NCBI RefSeq assembly: GCF_029868745.1
Contig: NZ_JARWOP010000390.1
Span: 1-64,000, forward strand
Length of the DNA: 64,000 nt
Reading direction: 5' to 3'
Source of the DNA: Nocardia wallacei
GTDB taxonomy: Bacteria > Actinomycetota > Actinomycetes > Mycobacteriales > Mycobacteriaceae
This document shows, piece by piece, positions 48,975 to 57,291 of this stretch (positions are counted from its first letter, which is position 1; every line of letters begins with the position of its first letter). The notes below the pieces were generated by a model that was not told the DNA's origin, did not search any database, and was given only the letters and a program-made list of their open reading frames with translations. Position numbers and translations under genes: made by a program.

Positions 48975-49709
48975 ATGCCCACCCGTCTGGCGTGCGTGGC
49001 GTTCGACGCGGAACAGCCGCGCGCGGTCGCCCGGTTCTGGGCCGAGTTGCTCGGCTGGGAAGTGACCGTCGACCGCCCCGACCGGGCCGAGGTCGCCGCG
49101 CCCGACCCCGACGCTCCCGACGTGGCCCTGACCTTCCTGCCCACCCGCGAGCCGAAGTCCGGCAAGAATCGCATTCATCTCGACCTGTCCGCCCGGTCCC
49201 TGGAACACCAACGCGCCCAAGTGGATCGGGCGCTCACACTGGGCGCCCGCCCCATCGACATCGGCCAGGGTGCGGTGCCGTGGTCGGTACTGGCCGATCC
49301 GGAGGGCAACGAATTCTGTGTCCTGGAACCGCGAGCGCAGTACGTCGACACCGGCGCGGTAGCCGCCATCGTGGTCGACACCCAGGACCCGGCCCGGTCG
49401 GCGCGGTTCTGGTCGACCGCCGCGGGCTGGCCGCTGACCCACAGCGAAACCCATTTCGCCGGTCTCCGCTCGGCGACACAGCAGGGCCCCTGGCTGGAAT
49501 TCCTCCACTCCCCCGACGCCGCACGCGAACCCGGCCGACTACACCTGGACGTCATCACCTTTCCCGGCGACGATCCCGCCGCGGAGGTAGCCCGCCTCAC
49601 TGCCGCGGGCGCACTCCACCTGCGCCCCAGCGCTTCTCGCCAGGATCCGCCGACAATGCTGGCCGACCCGGAAACCACCGAATTCCGCCTGCACCAGCCT
49701 GTCCTATAG
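48975..49709 (+). CDS. Two-domain VOC (glyoxalase-like) protein
   Basis: 244 aa from the ATG at 48975. Two tandem VOC domains: 1-122 (RLACVAFDAEQPRAVARFWA, NRIHLDLSARSLEHQRAQV, DPEGNEFCVLEPR) and 123-244 (AVAAIVVDTQDPARSARFWS, RLHLDVITFPGDDPAAEVAR, LADPETTEFRLH). Both have the DPEGNEFC/DPETTEF ending typical of glyoxalase_6 family proteins. Often annotated as a VOC-family protein. Substrate unknown. Confidence 0.84.
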   Translation: MPTRLACVAFDAEQPRAVARFWAELLGWEVTVDRPDRAEVAAPDPDAPDVALTFLPTREPKSGKNRIHLDLSARSLEHQRAQVDRALTLGARPIDIGQGAVPWSVLADPEGNEFCVLEPRAQYVDTGAVAAIVVDTQDPARSARFWSTAAGWPLTHSETHFAGLRSATQQGPWLEFLHSPDAAREPGRLHLDVITFPGDDPAAEVARLTAAGALHLRPSASRQDPPTMLADPETTEFRLHQPVL

Positions 49710-49799
49710 CGCTCGCTCGCGGCGGCCGTGCCCGTTCGGGCGGCCGGGCGGGGAGACGAACTACGATCGGCGCATGACGAAGGTAGCGGGGGTGGGCTC

Positions 49800-51536
49800 G
49801 TGACCGACGCCGATGCGATCGTGCTGGCCGGGGGGCGGGCCAGCCGGATGGGTGGGGTGGACAAGCCCGCGATCGTCGTCGGCGGGCGTTCGATGCTGGA
49901 TGCCGCGCTGGGTGCGGTTGTCGGTTGTGCGCGGACGGTTGTCGTCGGGCCGCATCGGCCGGAGCTGGGGCCGGAGGTGCGGCAGGCGCAGGAGGTGCCT
50001 GCCGGGTCGGGTCCGGTCGCCGCGATCGCCGCGGGGCTCAGGTCGCTGGACGAGTGCGATTTCCCGGCCGAGCTGGTGGTTGTCCTCGCCGCGGATATGC
50101 CGTTCCTCACCGCCGCCGCGGTCGACGACCTGCGTCGGCACGCCGACGAGTCCGGCACGGACGCGGTGTTCGCGGCCGACGAGTCCGGGCGCCCGCAGTA
50201 TCTGGTCGGGGTATGGCGGCGCACGGCGCTGCTGACCGGATTGGCACGGCTGGATTCGCTGATGAACCAGCCCATGAAGGCCCTGGTTCCGGTCGACACG
50301 GTGATGGTGCCGCTGCCGGGCGTGGCCGATTGCGACACGGCCGATGACGTGCGCCGGGCGCGGGCGCACGCGACGCCCCTGTCGCTCGATGAGGCGCGAA
50401 GCGTATTGCGCGGCAAGCTTTCCCGCTTGCCGACCCGTCAGGCGACGCTGCGTTCGGTGCCCGGTGCGGCGCTCGCGGAACCGCTGGCCGCCGCCGAGGC
50501 GCTGCCCCGGTTCGACGTGTCGGCGATGGACGGGTACGCGGTGTCCGGCGACGGTCCGTGGCAGTTGCGCCACGATGTCGGTTTCGCGGGCGGGGAGCGC
50601 CCGGTCGGCCTGCTGACCGGGGAGGCCGTGCGCATCGCCACCGGCGCGCACGTCCCGGAGGGCACCACGACGGTGGTGCGGGACGAATTCGTGCACACCG
50701 GACCGGACGGCCTGCTGCGGCGGCTGCCCGACACCCCGATCCGCGACGATGTGCGCCGGCGCGGCGAGGACTGGCAGCCCGGCGACATCGTGGCGCCCGC
50801 GGGCACCCCGGTATCCGCCGCGCTCCTGTCGGTCGCCTCCTCCGCCGAGGTCGGCGCCGCCGCGGTCCGGGGCCCGGTGCGCGCCCGCGTCGTGATGACC
50901 GGTGACGAGATTCGCAGCGAGGGCCCGCTGCACACCGGCCAGACGCGCGACTCCATCGGCCCGGTGCTCCCGGACCTGTTGGCGTGGTGCGGGATTCGTG
51001 CCCTGGACCGAGTCCACCTGCGCGACACGGCGAACGGCTTCGACGAGGTCCTGGCGGCCGCCACGGACTGCGAGCTGCTGGTGGTGGTCGGCGCCACCGG
51101 CGGCGGCGCCGCCGATCAGCTGCGCGACGCCCTCGACCGTCTCCGCGCCCGAATCCTGGTGCACCGCTTACGAATGCGGCCCGGCGGCTCCACGGTGGTT
51201 GCCGAAACCGACAGCGGCACCACGATTCTGGGCCTGCCCGGCAATCCGTTCGCGGCGGTCGCCACCCTGCTGGCCCTGGCCCCGTCCGTGGTGGAGGGCC
51301 GCCTCGGCCGCACCTCCGCCCGCAAGATCACCGGCCCGCTACTCAACGCCGCGGAGATCTCCGGCCCCGCCCCGCGCATTGTGCCCGCCCGCAACGCCCC
51401 CGAAGGCGGCTGGCTCGGCGACTCCCACATCCGCACCGCCCACCTCGCCGGGCTGCTGGACCGCGACGGCCTCGTGATCGTGCCCCCGAACGCCCCGGAC
51501 GGCGCCCTGGTCGAGTTCCTTCCCCTGCCCACCTGA
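49800..51536 (+). CDS. MobA-MoeA fusion for molybdenum cofactor maturation
   Basis: 578 aa from the GTG at 49800, with GGGGGTGG before it. Residues 3-190 are a MobA nucleotidyltransferase: DAIVLAGGRASRMGGVDKPA (glycine-rich GTP loop and Lys), then LVVVLAADMPFLTAAAVDDL. Residues about 200-578 are MoeA: FDVSAMDGYAVSGDGPW (molybdate-site DGYA motif), GEAVRIATGAHVPEGTTTVV, LVVVGATGGGAADQLRDALD and LGLPGNPFAAVATLL. MoeA inserts molybdenum into adenylylated molybdopterin and MobA adds GMP to form MGD, so the fusion joins consecutive steps. It may serve the bis-MGD enzyme NarG encoded 9 kb away. Confidence 0.88.
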   Translation: MTDADAIVLAGGRASRMGGVDKPAIVVGGRSMLDAALGAVVGCARTVVVGPHRPELGPEVRQAQEVPAGSGPVAAIAAGLRSLDECDFPAELVVVLAADMPFLTAAAVDDLRRHADESGTDAVFAADESGRPQYLVGVWRRTALLTGLARLDSLMNQPMKALVPVDTVMVPLPGVADCDTADDVRRARAHATPLSLDEARSVLRGKLSRLPTRQATLRSVPGAALAEPLAAAEALPRFDVSAMDGYAVSGDGPWQLRHDVGFAGGERPVGLLTGEAVRIATGAHVPEGTTTVVRDEFVHTGPDGLLRRLPDTPIRDDVRRRGEDWQPGDIVAPAGTPVSAALLSVASSAEVGAAAVRGPVRARVVMTGDEIRSEGPLHTGQTRDSIGPVLPDLLAWCGIRALDRVHLRDTANGFDEVLAAATDCELLVVVGATGGGAADQLRDALDRLRARILVHRLRMRPGGSTVVAETDSGTTILGLPGNPFAAVATLLALAPSVVEGRLGRTSARKITGPLLNAAEISGPAPRIVPARNAPEGGWLGDSHIRTAHLAGLLDRDGLVIVPPNAPDGALVEFLPLPT

Positions 51537-51611
51537 CCCACCGGACATCGGGCGTAATCCCGCTCACCTGCTGATCACCTTCCCGACACCTGGTGATGGC
51601 ACGGTGGCGGC

Positions 51612-52085
51612 GTGCGGGTCGATACGAGTGCGGAGGAGGCGGGACGGGCCGAGTGGTTCCATCGCTGGTGTGAGGTGGCGGTGGGCCGGCTGCCGTGGGG
51701 GCTGGCCGCTGTCGTTCCCGCGACGTTCCTGGGCTTCGCCTTGATCAACGGGTGTACGTTCGCAATCGATCTGGTTCTGCTCACGGTCCTGCACAGTTGG
51801 TGGGGTGTCGGCCTGCCGATCGCCGTGACCGTGGCCTACGTCTGCGCGTTCGGATTGAGCTACCTGGCGAATCGGACGCTGAATTTCCGTTCGCACGCCG
51901 CGGTGGGACCGCAGTTCACGGTGTACGTGGTGGTCGTGGTGATCAACTACCTGGCGTTCATCCTCGGCGTGTCCAGCGTGCTGAGCGCGCTGGGAGTCGA
52001 ATACCACGTCGCCCGGATCACCGCCGGAGCGTGCGAGGCGGTCTACATGTACTGCGCCATGCGCTGGGTGGTCTTCCGGCGCTGA
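51612..52085 (+). CDS. GtrA-like membrane protein
   Basis: 157 aa from a GTG. Four hydrophobic helices: LAAVVPATFLGFALINGCTF, GVGLPIAVTVAYVCAFGLSY, QFTVYVVVVVINYLAFILGV, and VARITAGACEAVYMYCAMRW. The motif LSYLANRTLNFRS is diagnostic of GtrA/DPMS-associated flippase-like proteins that move polyprenyl-linked sugars. It is convergent with the ABC transporter gene, with a 3-base gap. Confidence 0.85.
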   Translation: MRVDTSAEEAGRAEWFHRWCEVAVGRLPWGLAAVVPATFLGFALINGCTFAIDLVLLTVLHSWWGVGLPIAVTVAYVCAFGLSYLANRTLNFRSHAAVGPQFTVYVVVVVINYLAFILGVSSVLSALGVEYHVARITAGACEAVYMYCAMRWVVFRR

Positions 52086-52088
52086 CCC

Positions 52089-53726
52089 TCACGCGCCGAG
52101 CGCCAACGGCTCGCGATACCTGCGCGCCGGATCCGGGACGGGCACCGCGGACAGCAGCCGCCGCGTGTACTCCGCGCGCGGACGACCGAAAACCTCATCG
52201 GGCGTGCCGGTCTCGACGACCGTTCCGGCCCGCAACACCACCACCCGGTCGGCGACCCGATGCACCACGGCCAGGTCGTGACTGATGAACAGGCAGGCGA
52301 ACCCGTACTCGTCACGGAGGTCGGCGAACAGGTCGAGCACCTGCGCCTGCACCGAGACATCCAGGGCGCTGGTGGGCTCGTCGGCCACGACCAGCCGCGG
52401 CGCCAATGCGAGGGCACGGGCGAGCGCCACTCGCTGCCGCTGCCCGCCGGAGAGTTCGCCGGGGCGGCGGGCGGCGTAATCGCCCGGCAGCCGCACGGAT
52501 TCGAGCAGCCGACCCACCTTCTCCCGCAGCAGCGACCCGCTCGCCACCCGGTGTACCCGCAGCGGCTCACCGATCGAATCCTCGATCGTGCGCCGCGGAT
52601 CCAGCGAGGCGGTGACGTCCTGATGCACCAGCGCCACATGCTTGCGCAGTCCGCGCAGCTCCCGGGCGCTCAGTCCGCGCAACGACACCCCTTGCAGCAC
52701 AACCTCACCCGAATCGACAGGCGCCAAGCCCAAGGCGACCCGACCGAGAGTGCTCTTCCCCGAACCGGATTCACCGACCAAGCCGACGACCTCGCGCGGC
52801 GCGACCGACAGCGACACGCCGTCCAGCGCCCGGAACCGCTTGCCGCGAGACCGGTAGACAACGGTGAGATCACTCAGTGTCACCACCGGCGCGGGACGCT
52901 CCGGCTCCGCGGGCACCGCCAGCCCCAGATCCGCCTCTGCGGCTGTGTCCGGCAGCTTCGGCACGGCCGCGAGCAGTGCGCGAGTGTAGTTCTCGCGCGG
53001 CGCGGCGAACAGTTCCCGCACCGGTTGCTGCTCCACCACTCGCCCGCCGCGCATGACCACCACCCGATCCGCGATCTCCGCGACCACCCCGAGATTGTGG
53101 GTGATGAACAGGACCGCGGTTCCCTTGCGCCGCTGCAGGTCTCGGAGAAGGTCCAGGATCTCGGCCTGCACCGTCACGTCCAGGGCCGTGGTGGGTTCGT
53201 CGGCGATGAGCAGATCCGGTTCGCCGGAGAGTGCGAGCGCGATGACCACACGCTGTTTCTGGCCGCCCGAAAGCTGATGCGGGTACCAGTCGACGCGCCG
53301 CTCCGGTTCCGGGATGTCCACCAGCCCCAGCAGTTCCACCGCCCGGGCGCGCGCGTCGCTCCGCGAGATCGGCCCGTGCGCGCGCAGCGCCTGTGCGATC
53401 TGGGTGCCGATCTTCTGTACCGGATTCAGCGCGGTCTGCGGCTCCTGGAACACCATCGCGGCCCGCGTGCCCCGCACCCCACGCAGCCCGGCTTCGCTCG
53501 CCCCGACGATCTCGGTGCCGCTCAACAGGATCGAGCCGGTCACCGAGGCTCCTTCGGGCAGCAGGCCGAGCACCGAGCGGGCGGTCAGCGACTTCCCGGA
53601 ACCGGACTCCCCGACCAGCGCGACCACCTCGCCGCGCCGCACGTCGAAGCCGACCCGGTCCACGACGGTCCGTGCCCCGAACCGCACCGCCAGGTCCGAG
53701 ATGCCCAGCACCACTTCGTCACTCAT
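52089..53726 (-). CDS. Fused dual ATP-binding protein of a peptide/nickel-type ABC importer
   Basis: 545 aa with two nucleotide-binding domains in one chain. Domain 1: Walker A ALVGESGSGKSLTARSVL, signature HQLSGGQKQRVVIALALS, Walker B LLIADEPTTALDV. Domain 2: GLVGESGSGKSTLGRVALGL, signature GELSGGQRQRVALARALALA, Walker B VADEPTSALDV. This replaces the separate DppD/DppF-type subunits. The ATG overlaps the upstream permease stop (ATGA). Last gene of the four-gene operon 57116-52089. Confidence 0.92.
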   Translation of the reverse strand: MSDEVVLGISDLAVRFGARTVVDRVGFDVRRGEVVALVGESGSGKSLTARSVLGLLPEGASVTGSILLSGTEIVGASEAGLRGVRGTRAAMVFQEPQTALNPVQKIGTQIAQALRAHGPISRSDARARAVELLGLVDIPEPERRVDWYPHQLSGGQKQRVVIALALSGEPDLLIADEPTTALDVTVQAEILDLLRDLQRRKGTAVLFITHNLGVVAEIADRVVVMRGGRVVEQQPVRELFAAPRENYTRALLAAVPKLPDTAAEADLGLAVPAEPERPAPVVTLSDLTVVYRSRGKRFRALDGVSLSVAPREVVGLVGESGSGKSTLGRVALGLAPVDSGEVVLQGVSLRGLSARELRGLRKHVALVHQDVTASLDPRRTIEDSIGEPLRVHRVASGSLLREKVGRLLESVRLPGDYAARRPGELSGGQRQRVALARALALAPRLVVADEPTSALDVSVQAQVLDLFADLRDEYGFACLFISHDLAVVHRVADRVVVLRAGTVVETGTPDEVFGRPRAEYTRRLLSAVPVPDPARRYREPLALGA

Positions 53727-54580
53727 CCGATCCTCCTCGCCCGGCCCAGCCCCTGGGCGATCAGCAGGAACCCGAGCGTGAGCCCCGCGACCACTACCAG
53801 GGGACCCACGGCCATCGCCGGATTCGCGTCCATATTCGAGACCGATTCGGCCACCACCGATCCCAGTGACGGTTGCGGCGGCCGCACGCCCAGCCCGATG
53901 AAACTCATCGCCCCGTCCACCGCCACGGCGATCGACATCGACAGCGCGAGTTGGACTCCCAGCGGTTCGAGGACATGGGGCAGCACATGCTTGCGCAGCG
54001 TCCACCAGGTCCCCGCGCCGATCACCTCGGCGGCCTCGACGAACGCCTGCTCGCGCACCCGCAGGATCGCGGTGCGGATCTGACGGCCGAAAATCGGCAC
54101 CTCGGCGGCGACGATCACGATGATCACCGCGTGCGCGCCCGGCCCGGTGATGGCCGCCAGCGCGATGGCGAGAATCAGCGCCGGGAAGGCGAGGACCACG
54201 TCGAAGACGCGCTGCGCCACGGTGTCCACGACCGGATGCAGACCCGCGAGCAGCCCGATCGCCGACCCCAGCACCGCCGCCAGCGGCACCGCGACGAACA
54301 CGATCAGCAGATCGATCCGCAGGCCGTGCAATACCCGCGCGAGCACGTCCCGATTGAGTTCGTCGGTGCCCAGCCAGTGCTCCGCGGTGGGTCCCAGCAG
54401 ATTCGCCCCCGTGATCTGTGTGACGGGATCCTGGCGGCTCAGCGCCCCCGCGAACAGCCCCGCCAGCACGATCATCCCGACCAGGATCAGCCCGGCCAGT
54501 CCCTGACCGCGCCGCAGCGCGAACCGCTCGGATTCCGTTGCCGCCGAATCTGTTTCCGCGGCCGTCACGACCTCGGTCAT
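53723..54580 (-). CDS. ABC transporter permease, DppC/OppC type
   Basis: 285 aa. Six membrane helices, e.g. GLAGLILVGMIVLAGLFAGA and LLIVFVAVPLAAVLGSAIGL. N-terminal DppC segment GANLLGPTAEHWLGTDELNR. The EAA coupling loop is visible as AFVEAAEVIGAGTWWTLRKH. ATG at 54580 overlaps the previous permease stop (ATGA), and its own stop overlaps the ATPase start, giving tight translational coupling across the operon. Confidence 0.9.
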   Translation of the reverse strand: MTEVVTAAETDSAATESERFALRRGQGLAGLILVGMIVLAGLFAGALSRQDPVTQITGANLLGPTAEHWLGTDELNRDVLARVLHGLRIDLLIVFVAVPLAAVLGSAIGLLAGLHPVVDTVAQRVFDVVLAFPALILAIALAAITGPGAHAVIIVIVAAEVPIFGRQIRTAILRVREQAFVEAAEVIGAGTWWTLRKHVLPHVLEPLGVQLALSMSIAVAVDGAMSFIGLGVRPPQPSLGSVVAESVSNMDANPAMAVGPLVVVAGLTLGFLLIAQGLGRARRIG

Positions 54581-55536
54581 GACCGCCCCCCGATTCGGAT
54601 CCGCGGATCCAGCCACGCGTGCACGACATCGGTGACCAGCTGCAACGCCACGAAAACGGTCACCGACAGCAGCAACAGCACCTGCACCACCGGGTAGTCG
54701 CGCCGGTTGATGCCCTGTTCGATGAGCTGCCCGATCCCCGGCCAGGCGAAGATCGCCTCCACCAGCACCGCACCGCCGAGCAGATGGCCGGTCTGGATGC
54801 CCAGCGCGGTCAGCATCGCGGGCAGCGCGTTGCGCAGCGCGCCGCGAGTCACTATCTGCCACTGCGAGATTCCCTGCGACCGCGCGGTCAGCACATAGGG
54901 CCTGCCGAGTTCGGTGCGCAGCGATTCGGTGAGGAACCGGGTCAGCGCCGCACCGACCGGCAATGCCAGACATACCGCCGGCAGCAGCAGATACTGCACG
55001 GCGATGTCCGGTCGCGCGATGAACCCGTCGGGCGGCACGCCGCCCGCGGGCAACACCGGAAGCGCGACCGCGAACAGCAGGGTCAGCAGCACGCCGGTCA
55101 CGAAGGTGGGCAACGCGACGGCCACCGTATTCGCCGCCGCGATCACCGCGTGCAGCCACCGGTTCGGCCGGACCACCGACGCCACCCCCAGCGCGAGGCT
55201 CACCACGACCGCGAGCAGCAACGCGGCCGCGGTCAGCACCAGCGTGTTGGTCAGGCCCTGGCCGACCAGTTCGGAGATCTGCCCGCCGAGGACATAGGAC
55301 CGGCCGAGGTCGAGGGTGACCAGGCCGCCGAGCCAGCTCAGATACTGCGCCGGAATGGATCGGTCCAGCCCCAGCTGGTGCCGGATCGCGTCCACGCTCT
55401 GCGGGGTCGCGTCCGGTCCGGCCAAGGTGCTGGCGGGATCACCCGGAACCAGGCGCATCAGCATGAAGATGAGCACCGAGGACAGAAACAGCACTAGTAG
55501 TGCGGAAGGCAAGCGCCGCAACAGATATCGGGTCAC
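54577..55536 (-). CDS. ABC transporter permease, DppB/OppB type
   Basis: 319 aa from a GTG overlapping the substrate-binding gene stop (GTGA). N-terminal helix LPSALLVLFLSSVLIFMLMR with RLVPGDPA, the DppB hallmark. Further helices include TLVLTAAALLLAVVVSLALG. EAA-type loop: PYVLTARSQGISQWQIVTRG. Pairs with the DppC-type permease to form the channel. Confidence 0.9.
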   Translation of the reverse strand: MTRYLLRRLPSALLVLFLSSVLIFMLMRLVPGDPASTLAGPDATPQSVDAIRHQLGLDRSIPAQYLSWLGGLVTLDLGRSYVLGGQISELVGQGLTNTLVLTAAALLLAVVVSLALGVASVVRPNRWLHAVIAAANTVAVALPTFVTGVLLTLLFAVALPVLPAGGVPPDGFIARPDIAVQYLLLPAVCLALPVGAALTRFLTESLRTELGRPYVLTARSQGISQWQIVTRGALRNALPAMLTALGIQTGHLLGGAVLVEAIFAWPGIGQLIEQGINRRDYPVVQVLLLLSVTVFVALQLVTDVVHAWLDPRIRIGGRS

Positions 55537-57116
55537 GACAGGAACGCCTCCGTCAGAACGGTCTCGCGGCGTTTGGTCCACGACACCCCGTGCAGCCGCT
55601 TGGACGCCGCCGCCTGGTTGAACCGCACCCCGATCTCGATGAGGAACAGGCCATCCAGCAGTTGGTCGCTGACGGCCCGATATGCCGAGACCGCCGCGCC
55701 GTCCGTGCCGCCGCTGCGCCGCCACGCCGCGTCGGCGGCCGCGACGTAGGCGGCGGATTCGTAGTGGGAGGCGTTCTTGTGGGCGTTGAACGGGTAGGCG
55801 CTGACCGTGAGTGTCGACGGCACGAACTGGGCCCACGAGTGATCGGTGACCCACAGGCCCGGATACTGGCCGCCGATCAGCTTCTTCACCGCGGTGCCGT
55901 CGTCGTTGGGGTCGAGGGTCACGTCGATCCCCGCGTCCGCGAGATTCGCCTGCACGATCTGCGCGGTCGCCCCGTGCGACGGCGTACTGGTGTTGTAGGA
56001 CAGCGGGATCTGCGGCGGCTTGCCCACCTGCGCGACGAGTTCGCGGGCCTTGCCCAGGTCGCGGGCGTATCTGGTGTTGCGCGCCTCGTCGTAGGCGGGC
56101 GAGTTCCGCGGCCACGGCACGTTCAGCGGATATCCGGCACCGCGGAACACCTCCTCGATGATGCGCTCGCGGTCGAGGGCGTAGGCGATAGCCTGCCGCA
56201 GCCGGACGTCGGCCAGCGCCGGATTACGCACGTTCACACCGACATACATCTGCAGCTCGGCGCCATCGTAGGTGATCGACTTGAAACCCGGTCGCGCGGC
56301 GAGGTTTTCGATGTCGCGCGGATTCAGCCCGTGCGCGAGCCCGACCTGGCCCGATCGCAGCGCGTTGAGCTGCGCCTGACTGTCCGGGATGATCGACAAT
56401 TGCACCCGGTCCAGATATGGCCGCTCCGGCACCCAGTAATGCTCGTTACGCTCGAACACCAACCGGCTGTTGGGGATTCGATCGACGAACCGGAACGGCC
56501 CGGTGCCGACGAAGGCGTCGCCGGTAGCGAGCTGCCCGATGGTCTCCCGGTCCAGCATCGGCGCGGTGTCCAGCAGGTCGAAGATATTGCCGAGCGGATG
56601 CGCGAATTTCAACGCGATGCGATGCGGCGCGCTGGTGTCGTACTCGGTGATGGCCGCCGCGGTGCTCTTCAGCTGCGCCGACCATTTCGGGTCGGCGTAG
56701 GTGCGCAGCGCGAATTCGACATCCGCGGAGGTGAACGGCCGACCGCTGTGGAAGGTGACGTCGTCGCGCAGCTCCAGGGCCAGCGACAGGCCGTCCGGAG
56801 CCAGATTCCACGACTTCGCCAGCAGCGGTTGCGGTTCCAGGCGGTCGTTCGGGTAGCGGATCAACGACTCGTACACCAGGCCGATCACCGCGGGTGTGGT
56901 GGCGGTATTGGTCAGGATGTTGGCGGGCACGATGTCCCACGGCGTGCCGACCTTCAGAGTGCCGCCGCGCACCGGGGTGGCGTCGTCACCGGCGGCGTCG
57001 AGTTCGTGTACCGCCGAGGTGCACGCCGCCGAGGCGCCGGTGGCGAACGCGAGCGCGGCGGCGCCCGCTCCGCGCAGGAAGATGCGGCGGCGCAGAGCGC
57101 CGGGTGGTGAACTCAT
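55533..57116 (-). CDS. ABC transporter substrate-binding lipoprotein (SBP family 5)
   Basis: 527 aa from the ATG at 57116. N-terminal Tat/lipoprotein signal: RRRIFLRGAGAAALAFATGA, then SAAC as lipobox Cys (about residue 32). The SBP_bac_5 pattern follows: GGTLKVGTPWDIVPANILTN, PLLAKSWNLAPDGLSLALEL, LRDDVTFHSGRPFTSADVEF, and RQAIAYALDRERIIEEVFRG. The family binds peptides, nickel or diverse solutes, so the ligand is unknown. First gene of the operon and divergent from the sulfatase gene, which suggests the solute may be sulfate-ester-related. Confidence 0.9.
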   Translation of the reverse strand: MSSPPGALRRRIFLRGAGAAALAFATGASAACTSAVHELDAAGDDATPVRGGTLKVGTPWDIVPANILTNTATTPAVIGLVYESLIRYPNDRLEPQPLLAKSWNLAPDGLSLALELRDDVTFHSGRPFTSADVEFALRTYADPKWSAQLKSTAAAITEYDTSAPHRIALKFAHPLGNIFDLLDTAPMLDRETIGQLATGDAFVGTGPFRFVDRIPNSRLVFERNEHYWVPERPYLDRVQLSIIPDSQAQLNALRSGQVGLAHGLNPRDIENLAARPGFKSITYDGAELQMYVGVNVRNPALADVRLRQAIAYALDRERIIEEVFRGAGYPLNVPWPRNSPAYDEARNTRYARDLGKARELVAQVGKPPQIPLSYNTSTPSHGATAQIVQANLADAGIDVTLDPNDDGTAVKKLIGGQYPGLWVTDHSWAQFVPSTLTVSAYPFNAHKNASHYESAAYVAAADAAWRRSGGTDGAAVSAYRAVSDQLLDGLFLIEIGVRFNQAAASKRLHGVSWTKRRETVLTEAFLS

Positions 57117-57195
57117 AGCTGGATCCTCGAAATACTCAGCACGACGGGTCGCCGGAACCGTTCCGGGGCGCGCGGCGTCGACTCGTGTGCACGGC

Positions 57196-57208
57196 GGTTA
57201 CGGTAACC
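57196..57208. promoter_or_regulatory. Palindrome GGTTAC-G-GTAACC between the ABC operon and sulfatase gene
   Basis: A perfect 6-bp inverted repeat with a 1-base centre, 80-95 bases from each divergent start. It is placed to control both transcription units together. No regulator gene is adjacent. Confidence 0.55.
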
Positions 57209-57291
57209 AGCCAGGACTCGCCCGGCACCGGTTGCGCGCACCCTGCGTGAAACCCTGGCGAACCCGGTCGGCGCCGAGCTTCGCTGGAGCG

